Source: Caprella mutica
Taxonomy: Eukaryota > Arthropoda > Malacostraca > Amphipoda > Caprellidae
Assembly (NCBI GenBank): GCA_947561585.1
Contig: CANNZV010001595.1
Coordinates: forward strand, 78,568 to 142,567
Length of the DNA stretch: 64,000 nt
Reading direction: 5' to 3'
The notes under the pieces are model-generated. The model saw nothing but the letters and a program-made list of their open reading frames with translations. It made no database searches and was not told the DNA's origin. A program made the translations under genes and the position numbers. Shown here in pieces: positions 1-11,426 of this stretch. Positions within the stretch are counted from its first letter, which is position 1. Each line of letters starts with the position of its first letter.

Positions 1-402
1 TTTAGGGTCACAATGATTGATGATTGATTTATACTTCTTCACTGTTAGGAATTTTAAATATTACTGTTTTTACATACCAGAGATGATAGTTTACCATTTT
101 ATTCACAAAAAATTTTTGTATTCATTTGAACTCTTTTGACGTTTCTATCTTAGCATACCTAGGTTCAAAACTTTACTCTATAATATTTTACTCTATTCTT
201 TTATATTCTTCTAACTTATCATAGTGTAAATGCTGTCTGCTTTGATAGGTTGATTTTACACTTTGGTGCCTAATAGTTAAAGAATTTTAGTGTCCATCTA
301 TTTTGTAGCCATTTATATTTTTGCTGTAACCTTTTTAAAATTGTGTTTAGTAGCTAGTTTGTTTTCTGCATATCTCTATTTTCCTGTTATTTCTGATTGC
401 AG

Positions 403-577
403 GTACGTGATCTTTTATACAAGTTTATTAGAAGCCCCTAATAAAATTCCAAGAGATTTCCCACGCCTTTTTTCTTATCGCAAAAGAATTAATGTCGTGT
501 CAACATTGTATTCTCTATCTATCTCAAATCTTAAAGGATATGTTTCACGTGTGCAAATAATGAGGTTTGCAAGATAA
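403..577 (+). CDS. Possible terminal exon, unrecognised
   Basis: A pyrimidine-rich tract ends in a good acceptor (ttctgattgcag, AG at 401-402). An open frame follows for about 58 codons to TAA at 575-577, and an AATAAA polyadenylation signal overlaps at 578-583. This layout fits the last exon of a plus-strand gene entering from the left edge. The peptide is basic and has no motif I recognise. A second frame from the same acceptor stops after 12 codons, so the reading frame is uncertain. It could equally be 3' UTR or chance. Confidence 0.28.
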
Positions 578-598
578 AATAAATAATAAGGCTCATAA

Positions 599-889
599 CC
601 CTTTAGCGGGCAGTGACCGATAAACTCGTCAGATTGTTCTAAATTTTTAGTATGTCATTGTTTAACACTTTTCAAGATATTTTTATTCCTGTGTATTTCT
701 TTAAAAAAAATTGTTTTTTTTTTTTAAACTGATATTTCTATTGTATTTTTTATTGATTACTTGAAAGACAACAGTGTCTGTTGTTGTCTGTTGTTTATAA
801 ATACAATATAATGGTAGAAAAACATGTGAGAAAAATAATGAACTAAAAATAATGGTGTATCACTCGAGTGATACTTGCCCTCTAAAGGG
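599..889. mobile_element. piggyBac-type MITE, 291 bp
   Basis: The left end reads CCCTTTAGCGGGCA and the right end is its near inverse (reverse complement CCCTTTAGAGGGCA). The right flank is TTAA (890-893) and the left flank is ATAA (595-598), a one-base decay of a TTAA target duplication. There is no coding capacity. Near the right end it carries the palindrome tatcactcgagtgata. The CCCTTT terminus matches the start of the piggyBac element at 6421, so this is a non-autonomous relative or parallel family. Confidence 0.75.
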
Positions 890-1235
890 TTAATTTTTGT
901 CTTAACAGGATGAGGTTTATATAGACAACTAAAACCATACTTCAGGTTATATATTCACACAAACCCTGATATTAGAACAACTAAGTAGCCAAATGTTTTG
1001 TGAGGGTGACAAACTTTATCAATATTAGCTTGTGGAATATTATGACACTCCTTTACTACTTGCTAACAAACATTTCACTTTCATTGCAAATAAACACAAA
1101 CGGAAGAGAGTACTTTATGATTTTTCTAATAAATAGAAAGTGTTAGTGTAAGTATTCTATCCCTGCTTCATGGAAATCCTCATTAGTAATTTAGCTACCT
1201 ACTGTAATTCAATAAGTAAATCTAAAATTAATCCA
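890..1235. other. AT-rich stretch beside the minus-strand gene
   Basis: No supported gene. On the minus strand an acceptor-like sequence (ttgttctaatatcag, ending near 967) is followed in the phase required after exon 3 by seven codons and a stop. That could be the last coding exon of the minus-strand gene, but it is too short to call. Confidence 0.3.
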
Positions 1236-1420
1236 CCATATCTTTGAATTTCTCTCAAATAGATTAGACTCACCATATCTGAGTTTCTCTCCAAAAGACA
1301 GTTAAACTCACCATATCTTAGAATTACTCTCCAATAGACAGTTAAACTCACCATATCTTAGAATTACTCTCCAATAGACAGTTAAACTCACCAAATCTTT
1401 GAGTTTCTCTCCAATAGAGA
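1236..1420 (-). repeat. Junction-derived 40-bp tandem repeat
   Basis: Five copies start at about 1236, 1271, 1311, 1351 and 1391, with period 40 (the outermost step is 35). The 1391 copy is the real exon 3 end and splice donor. Each unit, read on the minus strand, is about 27 nt resembling the last exonic bases (tctattggagag...gatttg) plus about 13 nt of intron start (gtgagtttaactg). The array is therefore a tandem duplication of the exon-intron junction, and each copy retains a GTGAGT donor core. Confidence 0.85.
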
Positions 1421-1582
1421 CAGCATCTGCAACTGCTTCCATCCCCAGAGCCTTACACTCACTCCTCATCGCCTCATTCTTCTCACTGATGAACCTTCCT
1501 AGGTACTTTACAGCTGAAACCCGGAGACGCTGCCACTCAGATCCCATTTCGAACCAACAATAAATGCATTCCTTCACAGCCT
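1392..1582 (-). CDS. Exon 3 of unrecognised gene
   Basis: The acceptor is tattatttcag, with AG at 1584-1583. The exon begins AG, which completes a Glu codon with the last G of exon 2. It then gives 63 codons and ends in a whole Leu codon before a consensus donor GTGAGT (1391-1386). The peptide is helical and charged (AVKECIYCWFEMGSEWQRLR near the start, then KYLGRFISEKNEAMRSECKA) and contains three Cys. I do not recognise the family. Reading past the donor soon reaches a stop, so splicing here is needed. Confidence 0.8.
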
Positions 1583-2012
1583 CTGAAATAATAAAACCAT
1601 GAAACTATCAAGCTGCCAACTAGTTAAAAACTGATATCATTGAATTGAGGGATATTCTGTATTTTTTTTTTTTTTTTTTAAAAAGGCCAGAAGAAGCAAA
1701 CCTTCTTTAAATAATTAAAAAGAAATTGGAGTTTATTTCGAAATAGCTACATTGCTAAGGATAAGATATCATCAAACTGAAGAGAGAAATGAAGAAGCAG
1801 ATTTTAAATTAGAAATTTAGCATTTATAAAAAAACATTTTTCAAGGGATTGAAATTACAATTAATGCTAGCTTCATAACATTTTCCCTACTGAAGTATAG
1901 CTCAGCGGTCTTAGCACACATGACACAACTAGTTAAATTGAAAAAAATAAGAGTTATTTGAGTAAGTAGTAACTCAAGACTATTAGTAGCTAACTATTAA
2001 GCTACTACCTAC

Positions 2013-2104
2013 CTGATACCAAAGATAAAATTTCTTCACTTAAATCCTTTTGATCCACAATACATACTTTCAGTTTCTCTTTCATACTTGGTCTAGGAGT
2101 GGAT
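2013..2104 (-). CDS. Exon 2 of unrecognised gene
   Basis: The 92-bp exon is bounded by acceptor ctttgtttcag and donor CAG|GTAGGT. Its first base (A) completes the ACA codon begun at the end of exon 1, and its last base (G) starts the first codon of exon 3. All three exons therefore join in phase. It encodes 30 whole codons, including TPRPSMKEKLKVCIVDQKDL. No known motif is seen. Confidence 0.8.
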
Positions 2105-3248
2105 CTGAAACAAAGAAAAAGAATCAGACATTAAAATTAATGTATGCTATTTGTTTATTATTTAACAATTTAAAGATATTGTAACAGGGTAAAACTAAAA
2201 AGAAAGAAAGAAAATAACTGGACCCAACTATTTTGTTGCTAACTAAAAATTAAAACTATAAATGACGTAGGTATTGCAGAAGTGTGTTATTATTATTTAA
2301 AAAGAGATATAGTTATTAAACAAGAAAAAATTGTAAAGTACTAGGCAATAAAGGTTATCTAATTAGTAATCTATATATTACTACAATAGGTGAAATAGGA
2401 AAACATAATTTTTCCTGTAAAATATTGTATAGGGATAAGTCTATGCTAGTTATAATGTATGCAAATCTCACAAAAGCTAATAGCTAAGTCAACACTTGTT
2501 CAACTTTCCTTACAACATGCACTTCAACTTTCTTTTAAACTTTCAATTCAATGAAATTGTGTCCATTGACGCGTGCTTTAAGTTGAATAGAAAGAGGATT
2601 TAGGTTCTGTCCACATCTGATAGTCAGATTTGTTTCAACTATATTGCTGAGTGTCACACTTAAATATGAAGAAAACAGGAGAAATAATGTTCTGCCAATA
2701 TTGCAAGTGCTCTTCTGAGCAAGGTCTTATTTGATTGCTACTGATTGACATTTAGCTACTTCGTGAATGATTATATTTTAATGTGTAGATAATTACATAC
2801 CTTTTTTATATTAAAAAAAGTTGCATAAAAATAATAACATAATCAATATAATCTATGAATAAAAGTTATTTGACACACTTGAATAAAAAAAAATGACATA
2901 GCTAGGTAATTGATATAATATATGAAGAAAAGTTTTTGACACACTATTGAGAAAAAAAATAAAAATAACATATTCATAATACACCAGCTGCTTCCACAGA
3001 AGTCTGATGGAAACCCTAGAACAGTTGCTGTCTAATTTGCTAACATGGAAGGTAGCTACATTTGGGAGAATTCCACCCAAATGAAAATTAGAGGAACCAA
3101 TGAATGAAATCATTTATTTGTGAAGATACAAATGAAAATATAATTCTTCTTCTTTCATTATACCTACTTTTCTAAAATGGAAATTGCAATAAAAGAAGTA
3201 CATTAGAAATTTCTCAAAAATGTAACCAAAAATAATTAGTAAAAGAAA
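2105..3248. other. Intron 1 sequence, nothing recognised
   Basis: AT-rich, with homopolymer runs and short simple repeats. A minus-strand open frame near 2853-3113 has strongly AT-driven composition and no splice context, so I read it as chance. Confidence 0.5.
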
Positions 3249-3925
3249 ATTTTATTATTTATTAGACAAAATATACAATGATCCCATCTTCTCACCCTTT
3301 TATGGGTAGCATGCCCAGGCTAAGTATTATTAATGTGAGGATCAACACTCGCCATTGTGAAGGCAGGTGAGCACTCAGGCCACAGGTGGGCCCATATGTA
3401 CTGAATCCCCATTGAACCGATCTAGAGACTAGTCGTTGAAATTCTCCAGCCTCCCAATCTTTTCAAGAAAAGCAGAAAGATGCGAGAAGCAGAGAGTTCT
3501 GGTAATTCTGCGGTGGTCCGTTAGAAGTACGACCAGAGTAGAGTCCCAATTTCTGTGATAAGAATGGCCTTCTTCAACAATGTGAGTTCTCACCTCTGGG
3601 CCAAGACAACATAGCTGGCTAGTATCATCAGTCCATTTTCCAGAAAACCTATTATGGGATCAAATATTTCAGTTTCCTGCTGGCTGAGTCTGTCCTATCT
3701 CTCTCTACTCCCCCCCCCCCCCTACTACATTGTATGTAAAAACACCCAGGTGACACAACAAATTTAAATGGTAACTGCGGGAGGAATTCTCCCGAATTGG
3801 GCTATGGAGCAGAAACTATTGGAAATAAATCAACCGACCACACAACCACCCTAGTCACACCAGACTAAACATTGAGTCACACTGTCAGATGTAGGAGTTT
3901 CGAAAATCTGTTCTAGGCAGGGTTG
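3249..3925 (-). mobile_element. Possible non-LTR retroelement 3' UTR remnant
   Basis: A stretch of higher GC content than its surroundings, without a coding frame. Read on the minus strand it ends in ...TCTAATAAATAATAAAA, like the 3' tail of a non-LTR retrotransposon. The motif CCTGGGCATGCTACCCAT lies upstream of that tail. A 14-base C run lies inside. This rests on composition and tail structure only. At 3918 a separate hAT-like end (CAGGGTTGGCAAG) follows. Confidence 0.25.
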
Positions 3926-4017
3926 GCAAGGTAGGTTTCCCCCAAAATGGGGGAAACTGAAAAAAACATTTGGGGGAAACCTAAATTAGCTATACTTATT
4001 ACTTATCCAAGGGCTTT

Positions 4018-4436
4018 ACGATGTCTGTGTGCTCCTTTAAAATGTCTGTGTGCTCCTTTACAATGTATGTGTGCTCCTTTACAATGTCTGTGTGCTCCTT
4101 TACAATGTCTGTGTGCTCCTTTACAATGTCTGTGTGCCCCTTCACAATGTCTGTGTGCCCCTTCACAATGTCTGTGTGCCCCTTCACAATGTCTGTGTGC
4201 CCCTCACAATGTCTGTGTGCCCCTCACAATGTCTGTGTGCCCCTCACAATGTCTGTGTGCCCCTCACAATGTCTGTGTGCCCCTCACAATGTCTGTGTGC
4301 CCCTCACAATGTCTGTGTGCCCCTTCACAATGTCTGTGTGCCCCTTCACAATGTCTGTGTGCCCCTTCACAATGTCTGTGTGCCCCTTCACAATGTCTGT
4401 GTGCCCCTTCACAATGTCTGTGTGCCCCTTCACAAT
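4018..4436. repeat. 20/21-bp minisatellite
   Basis: About 20 copies of a unit with core aatgtctgtgtgccccttca. The first copies have the variant gtgctccttta (21 bp), the middle six have lost one T (20 bp), and the last ones return to 21 bp. The 20-bp block spreads the open frames over all phases, which explains the long overlapping artefactual reading frames here. Confidence 0.95.
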
Positions 4437-4868
4437 CTAGTGACAAATAGCATAAGCTTTGCTCGAGTCATTGACGCCATCTTGCTGTGATTTCACAAAT
4501 GTTGTACAAAAACTTTAGTATATCTGCGAGTGATATTATTAATTATAACTCTAAAAATACTTTATTTGTTAGTATATTGTATATAAATCACAAATTTATT
4601 TATTTATAGCTTATTTGGGACGATAATCAGACATTCTATAAACATTATGAAGATTGTTCTGGAACGTTCTGGAAATAATGTAAACAGCGCCATCTATGAG
4701 ATGATCGCATAAGCTTATGTTAACTAATAAAAACCCTATTTTCTCTGAAAATACAATGATTTGAGATGAAACATTTCATATCCGTAACTAATCATTGTGT
4801 ATTTATGGTATTATGAAAAAATATTTGATATGTCTTGGTCAACTCTCACTTAAGCACTAGCCATGAAA
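4437..4868. other. AT-rich intron sequence
   Basis: No gene or clear repeat seen. Confidence 0.4.
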
Positions 4869-5026
4869 AAACTCTGGACCTTTCTACAGGATGGGGCAAC
4901 AGCTCATACAGTAAATATCAAACAGGAATGGTGCAGAGATCATTTTCATTACAATTCTATGGAAATTGGCTTCTTTTCTCACCAGATTTGAATATGATGG
5001 ACTTTTTAGTATGCCTATATTCTTGA
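4869..5026 (+). pseudogene. Mariner-type transposase fragment
   Basis: About 50 codons read WTFLQDGATAHT, then after a one-base frame change SPDLNMMDFLV. These correspond to the second catalytic Asp block and the SPDxNPMDF block of the transposase at 20021-20662 on the other strand. Both ends of the gene are missing and a stop falls between the blocks. It is a dead internal scrap inside intron 1 of the minus-strand gene. Confidence 0.7.
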
Positions 5027-5454
5027 GTTTAGGGCATTTCAAATCTCACTCGAAAATAGGATCAAACATTTCTCTCTCAATTTTAGGGCCAAATTCCCTT
5101 TTTGAAATCTTTTTTATTAATGTAGCTACGGTTCTGAAACTTGGTACCGACATATAAAATTGAATTATCTATAATTTTTGTTCATGGCATTTTTTCGATT
5201 CTAATAACGAGTTATTAGAATTTCAACCCTTTATCAAAAAGCCGTATTTCACTTTCAACTTAAAGCATTAGGTTTTTTGCATTCGATTCTCCTAGAGATT
5301 ATCTACAAAACACTCGAAGTGTATTTTCAATTTTAAAATTGGTTTCGGAAAAAAATAAAAATTCATAAATCTTTTTTTTTAAATTCAAAATATTAAAAAC
5401 TAATTCGAAAATCAAAATTCCACTTCCAGTGTTCATAGATATATTTATTTTAGT
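5027..5454. other. AT-rich intron sequence
   Basis: No gene seen. It may be decayed flank of the mariner scrap just before it. Confidence 0.35.
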
Positions 5455-5830
5455 AGGGGTTTAATGTCTGCTTCGGAACCAGAGGCCATATCGCTGACGT
5501 CAAATGAAATTAAATACAAGGGACTGGAAGAAGCTGTCAAGGGGGAAAGTGGCTCCATGAACAAAGTCACTTACCACCATCGGTGACAATGCTCATGGAT
5601 GCAGAAAAGCTACTAAGTGAATGCAATCACTTACCATGGAATGTGACGAAAAGGGACACAAGCACTGGTGGCTGCACTCACGGATGGAAGAGGAAAATGA
5701 AGAAGTGATAGTAAATATAGCCTACGAGCCTCCCTAACACAAAAATCTAAGACCTCGTAGTTGAAGAACATAACCCCAGCGCTATCCTCTAAAACTGCAA
5801 GCAAGGTTAAAAAAAATGATAAACTTGGTA
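5455..5830 (+). repeat. Dispersed repeat, copy 1
   Basis: Diverged direct copy of 11040-11375. Shared blocks include gggacacaagca, gaagtgatagtaaat or gaaaaggtgatagtaaat, and acacaaaaatctaa. Several small indels separate the copies. No coding frame or terminal repeat is evident. The two copies flank the piggyBac and Tc1 insertions. Family unknown. Confidence 0.7.
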
Positions 5831-6416
5831 AAAATGAAAAAAGACAATCCATAATCCAAATTACAACAGTTCGGGGCCCAAGGGACGCCACCCCCCTTCT
5901 CTTCCATTCACCACCCCCAGGATAGAGCCCCTGGGGGCATGTTTGGTAGAGAATTCCCTAGAAAATCGAAATCAAAAACCCCCAATGCCGTAGGTTCAAA
6001 ATTGTAAACGCCTTAGGCTTTTGAATACCAAAATTTGTAGGTTTGAACTACTAGAAAATCAATCCCATTCAAAATTTGATAATCTGACACGTTGCATCCT
6101 GCTCGTGTGAGGTGTAGTGGGTAACTGAGACATATTTCTTTGCCTACTTTAGTGTGTGTGTCATTAGTGGCATGTTAGATACCAGATATAGCGAGATAAT
6201 TAATTATTATGAATTATAATTGGCTGAGAGATTGTTTTTAGAGTGCATATCGAGTCCCCAACACCCGCGCTCCTTCCCTTTCTTCCTCTCCCCAGGGGAT
6301 TAGAGTTATACTAGAGCTCTTGATATTTCACATAAACAATTAGATTATGAGATTTTCTCATGTACAGTCCCCTTTAAGCACAACTGTGAATTTAAAAAAA
6401 ATTACCTTTTAATTGT
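5831..6416. other. Intergenic or intron sequence before piggyBac
   Basis: A locally C/G-rich patch (5870-5960) and then AT-rich sequence. No gene seen. Confidence 0.35.
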
Positions 6417-6420
6417 TTAA

Positions 6421-9287
6421 CCCTTTCGCTCCTGGCAGTAGAATAAAATACAGCCTTATAAGATTGACCATACTAATCAAACGAGAATAGTTTTTGTGCT
6501 TCTGATACTGTTGGTAGTGAGAGGTACCTTCAGAGATCACGATTATAGTGACATCTGGCATCTACGCTAGGTAAACAATTTGCTATGCCATTTGAACTGG
6601 AGAGAAGTCGCGGGTGAGTCACAAAATTTTTTCGCTGTATTTATTTGCCCATATCTTGTTGGTAATCATATTTGAGACTTATTTCTTTTGAGATATTATG
6701 TATGATACTTTCTTTTAACAATATAGGTTATTTATAAACATAATTATTACTAAATATTCATTTTACAGCGATCTCTTATAATTATTATCATTATGTCTTT
6801 ATTTTTATTGAATTGAATGTTATTAGATTTTTTAGAGGCGAATCTATATATAGTTTCATCAATATTTGCTGATTGAATATTTTATTTCAGAAAAATGGCA
6901 AACAAATGGTTAAACGAGGAACAAATTGAAGATATGCTCATCGGTTTACCTTCTGACTATGAAGAAGACATAGAGAGTACTACTATAACTGAAACTGCCT
7001 TAGATGTTGCACAAATATCTAATGAACAAGAGGATATCACTTTAGAAACAGATAATTCTAATCAAAATGAAGAGATTATAATAAATATAGATTCCTGTGA
7101 AGTATTCCCTGTGCAACAGAGTGAACCAGACACATCTCAAGAGAAAAGAAAATGGAAGAAAAAACCTGAGCCAGCAATAAATACATCATTTCATGACACT
7201 TCAAAAGTTTCTCAACAATTTGTTAACACTCCACTTGATGCTTTCATGAAATTCATAGATGAAGACATTCTAAACAAGATACACTATGAAACAAATCTAA
7301 AAAGTGTTACAGAGGGGCAAGCCAATCAGTCTTTCAAAAGATGAGCTCAAAGTCTATTTTGGCATTAATTTTATCATTAGTTATCATGAACTACCCAGAA
7401 TTTCTCATTTCTGGTCATGAGCAAAAGATCTGGGAGTGCAACCAATAATAGAATCAATGAGCAGAGATAGATTTCAGAGTATTCTTAGTAATCTGCATGT
7501 GAATGACAACACCAAGATGGATCTTTCAAGAAAGGACAAAGTTTACAAAATTAGACCATTGTTAGACCATCTGAACGAGAAAATTATTGAAAACAGGGCA
7601 CATTCTGAATATCTGGCAATAGATGAGTCTATGGTACGTTTCAAGGGGTGATCCACGTTGAAGCAATACAACCCAATGAAACCAATAAAGAGAGGCTTCA
7701 AACTGTGGTGTTTATCCGATAACACTGGTTACATGTTCCAAACAAAAATATATACAGGCAAGTGTGAGACGCAAAATGCATCCGACGAGGTGAAGAAATT
7801 TGGATTGGGAGGTGAAGTTGTCCTATCTCTTCTAAAGCACATCAAAACAGCAAACCATAAAATATTTTTTGATAATTACTTCTCTTCTTTTCCCCTCATG
7901 GAGACACTGAAACTTCGTCATATTTTAGCGTGTGGAACAATTCTTTCTAATAGAAAGGATGTGCCTTCTCTTGCACCAGACAAATCTCTCAAAAGAGGAG
8001 AATTTGACTACCGTTCCACTTCTGATGGCATAACAGTGTATAAATGGATGGATAAAAAAGTTGTCTTCTTTGTGTCAAATTACCATGGCATATCTCCTAC
8101 AACAGTTCAAAGAAAAAACAAGGATGGCTCTAAGTCCACAGTTTCTTGTCCCCAAGTAGTTGATGACTACAACAGATATATGGGAGCTGTAGACAAGCAT
8201 GATATGTTACGTCAACTGTATGGTTTGGACAGGAAAAGCTGCAAGTGGTGGCATCGTATATTCTTTGCTCTCATGGACATGGCAGTTATAAATTCTTATG
8301 TTCTCTTTTATGAAGCGACTCAAGATAAGTCACTTACACTGTTTGATTTTCGAAGAGAAATCGCTCTCGGACTTCTCACATTTTCTGAACGAAGACTTGA
8401 CGCTGGTCAATCAAAGCGGCGCAAAATACAGTACTCTGTTCCAGCTACCGTTTGTTAGACTAATGTTGGCATTCATAGACCAGTATTTCACATTCAGAAA
8501 GGAAGGTGTGAGGTTTGCTCATAGCGTGGAATTCAGTCTAAGATGTGCTTCAATGAGTACCATGAATAGACAGTTTTACTCATCTGTCAGAAAACGTTTG
8601 TGATTTTCAATGTGATGTAGATAATATAAGACATGTTACTAGTTGAATAGTTTAATTGGTAATGAATATTACGCTTATGTTTTATCTTTACAATAATGCC
8701 AAAGGAATTCATTAATTTATAGGAATACACTCATAATGTTTGTATGATAAATTCTTATATTATTATTAATATTATAGCTTTATCAAGTATCATTTGTAAC
8801 TTTAAGATTACTAAGCTGTGATACACATATAGGGTGTTTATTTTTCTACATTCATTTATTTATTTTGCGTTATTTTCGTTGGAAGTGAATTATTAAAAAT
8901 ATTGACTTGTATTATATTAGACTATAATAATTATTATTGTACTAATTTATCAATTTTTCATAACTATATTCAATGTATTTCTCATTCATAAGGGACAATA
9001 AATATTAAAAAAATATAATTTAAATGTTATAAAGTCATAATAATTTAATAAACAGTTTCTCAAACCATTCTATCATTTGAAAACTTTATTCTCACTATTT
9101 ACAATTTTCAGGAAATGTGGTCCATGAAAATACTGACGGTAGTCTCTGCTACCATCTCTATAAATTATAAAATAATTGAAATATTTCAAATTTGATGAAT
9201 AATATATCTTAGTTTGACATATTTAAGCTAATTTATTAACATAAATTTAAAATAAAAATTTGTCATCAAATTGCCAGATCGAAAGGG
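6421..9287 (+). mobile_element. piggyBac element, 2.87 kb, inactive
   Basis: The element is bounded by TTAA duplications (6417-6420 and 9288-9291). The left TIR is CCCTTTCGCTCCTGGCA and the right end, reverse complemented, is CCCTTTCGATCTGGCAA. It holds one broken transposase gene on the plus strand. Inserted in intron 1 of the minus-strand gene in the opposite orientation. Ends and target duplication are intact although the gene is dead, which implies a moderately old insertion. Confidence 0.93.
6895..8620 (+). pseudogene. piggyBac transposase, broken
   Basis: It starts at ATG 6895, just after an acceptor-like tttatttcag. The acidic N-terminus runs for about 150 codons, then the frame shifts near 7340. 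The DDD core is visible: Asp in LAIDESMVRFKG (about 7620), Asp in IFFDNYFSS (about 7868) and Asp in GAVDKHDM (about 8190). In-frame stops lie at 7418 and 7649 (the latter replaces the Arg expected after FKG). Another stop at 8456 precedes a Cys-rich C-terminal tail (GRCEVCS, then MCF, LIC) which itself has stops. Overall length fits the usual 550-600 residues. Non-functional as it stands. Confidence 0.92.
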
Positions 9288-9386
9288 TTAATATGCTTTC
9301 TCCATCCATATATTACAAGAATATCACACAAAATTTCTCATTTTTTGGGGCATAAAGGGTTAAAGTTTTTAAAGTACTGGGACATA

Positions 9387-10948
9387 CAGTGAGGTGCAAC
9401 AAGTCTTTGGACAATACAAAAATGTTTATTTTTCAACAACTTGATAAAAATAACATCAAATAATATCATATAATTACTAAACTAAATAAAAATAACAAAA
9501 ACCAATTTTTATTTGGAAAAAAACTGATATATAATATTTTTTCAATATTGGTAGTGAAATAAGTGTTTGAACAACCTCACATACTCATCATTAAACATTG
9601 AATTTTCAGTTTTTACTTTCCAGATCATTCTAGAAGGTACTATATTGCATATCTAAAAGCCATAGATAGGTTATTCAGTGAATTTCTAGTCATTCTCAGC
9701 TTAGATCTCTCACAGCAAACATTGCAACATGACCAAGTGAAAGGTGCAGCGACAGTACATAAAGGACCGTATTATTTCAGCCAATAAAGATAATAAGAGC
9801 TACCGCAGTATAGCACAAACTTTGCATGTTACGGTAAGTACTGTAGGGTACATTGTAAAGAAGTGGAAAGACTCAGGTTCCACAAAGAATATGCCAAGGT
9901 CAGGAGCTCCTCGGAAAATTTCAGAAAGGAGCCAGCGAAAATTCTTGCGAACTATTCGAAATGACCCTTGTTACCCGTGGGGGGCTACAGAAAGAGCTCA
10001 GCAACATGGGCGCCAAAGTCTGCAAGAATACCATCAGTACCGTACTCCACAGAGAGAGTATCAAGCCTCGCAGACCGCGCAAGACTCCTTTACTGAAAAA
10101 AGTTCATCTTAAAGCAAGACTAGATTACGCCAAAAAGTATATGGAAGAGGATAAAACCTTTTTTGATCGCGTGATATGGTTTGACGGGACAAAAATTGAA
10201 TTTTTTGGCAGAAACAATACGAGTCATGTCTGGCGTGTAGATGGTTCCGCCTATGAGAAGAAGAACACCATCCCTACCGTGAAGCACAAAGGAGGAAACA
10301 TAATGATTTGGGGCTGCTTTTCCTCACGGGACATGGGCCATAGAAATATTCGATGGGAAGATGAATGGAGTCATGTACAGGGATATTTTGGCAAATAATT
10401 TTCAAAGTTCTGTGGAGAAAATGCAGGTTGCAGGTGATTGGCGGTTCTATCACGACAATGATCCAAAGTATACAGCAAAGGCAACTAAGAAATGGTTCGA
10501 GGATAAGGGAATTCAGGTTTTGCAATGGCTGAGCCAATCATCAGACTTAAGTTCGATAGACAATTTGTGGATACTTTTGAAGAGACAGGTTCGAATATCC
10601 ACCAATTGAAGATTATAGTGAAGAAAGAATGGGAAAAAATTCCATTAGATGTTTACCTTAACCTTTGAAGACCTACAGGAATTGTTTGAGAGCAGTAGCT
10701 ATTGCTAAAGGAAGCCCAAATAAATATCAAGTTATTCTTACATCTGTCCAAACATTTATTTCACTACCAATTTTAAAAAATATTGAATATCAGTTTATTT
10801 TCCAAATTAAAATTAATTTTCGTTGTTTATATTTAGTTTAATAATGTTAAGGTATTAGCTAGTATATTATATTGTTTGATATAATTTGTATCAATTTGTT
10901 AAAAAATGAACATTTTTGTATTGTCCAAAGACTTGTTTCACCTCACAG
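9387..10948 (+). mobile_element. Tc1-like element, 1.56 kb, inactive
   Basis: Bounded by TA (9385-9386 and 10949-10950). The left TIR begins CAGTGAGGTGCAACAAG and the right one CTGTGAGGTGAAACAAG after reverse complementing, and similarity continues about 50 bp inward. It carries one damaged transposase. The rejoined flanks read gggacaTAtgtccc, a perfect palindrome centred on the target TA. Confidence 0.93.
9729..10660 (+). pseudogene. Tc1-like transposase (DD34E type), broken
   Basis: A likely ATG at 9729 is followed by a stop three codons on. A paired-like helix-turn-helix follows (YRSIAQTLHVTVSTVGYIVK) and then two frameshifts, one near 9960-9990 and one near 10360. Catalytic blocks: VIWFDGTKIEFFG (first Asp), FYHDNDPKYTAKA (second Asp), and QSSDLSSIDNLW, where the usual final Glu of NPIENLW is Asp. 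Two frame breaks and the changed third residue make it inactive. Confidence 0.9.
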
Positions 10949-11039
10949 TATATGTCCCTGTTGAGGTGAAAGTGTTAAGAATACACAACTGATAAATTTG
11001 GGATAAATGAGTTCAATATTGATAGGATAGTAAGATTTT

Positions 11040-11375
11040 GTAGTAGTGTTTAACATCTGTTTCAGCAATATTGCTGACATCAAAAGAAGCAGTCAGAGAG
11101 GAAAATAGCCCAATGACCAAGGTCACTACCACCATCAGTGACAATGGTCATGGATGGAGAAAAGCAACTTAACAAGAAGTGTGACAAAAAGGGACACAAG
11201 CACCAATGGCTGCAATAACAGTTGGAAGAGAAAAATGAAAAGGTGATAGTAAATGAAGCCTACTATCCCATTTAACACAAAAATCTAAAACCTTATAGTT
11301 GAAGAGCATAACTACTATCCTCTTAAACTGCCAATAGCATTAAAAAAATATAAACATGGAGGAAAAAAGAAACAA
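11040..11375 (+). repeat. Dispersed repeat, copy 2
   Basis: Direct diverged copy of 5455-5830, lying just inside the first intron next to exon 1. See copy 1 for the shared blocks. Confidence 0.7.
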
Positions 11376-11426
11376 GATCACTATTGTAATATACATTCAA
11401 CACTAGTAGCAACTAGATATACTCAC

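Noticed and set aside
2853..3113. Minus-strand 86-codon frame
   Set aside because: Composition follows local AT bias; no splice sites in phase with the flanking exons.
4018..4436. Cys-rich repeat protein
   Set aside because: All frames are repeat translations of a 20/21-bp minisatellite with mixed unit length.
5631..5891. Minus-strand 86-codon frame
   Set aside because: Lies in a dispersed repeat whose second copy does not keep the frame.
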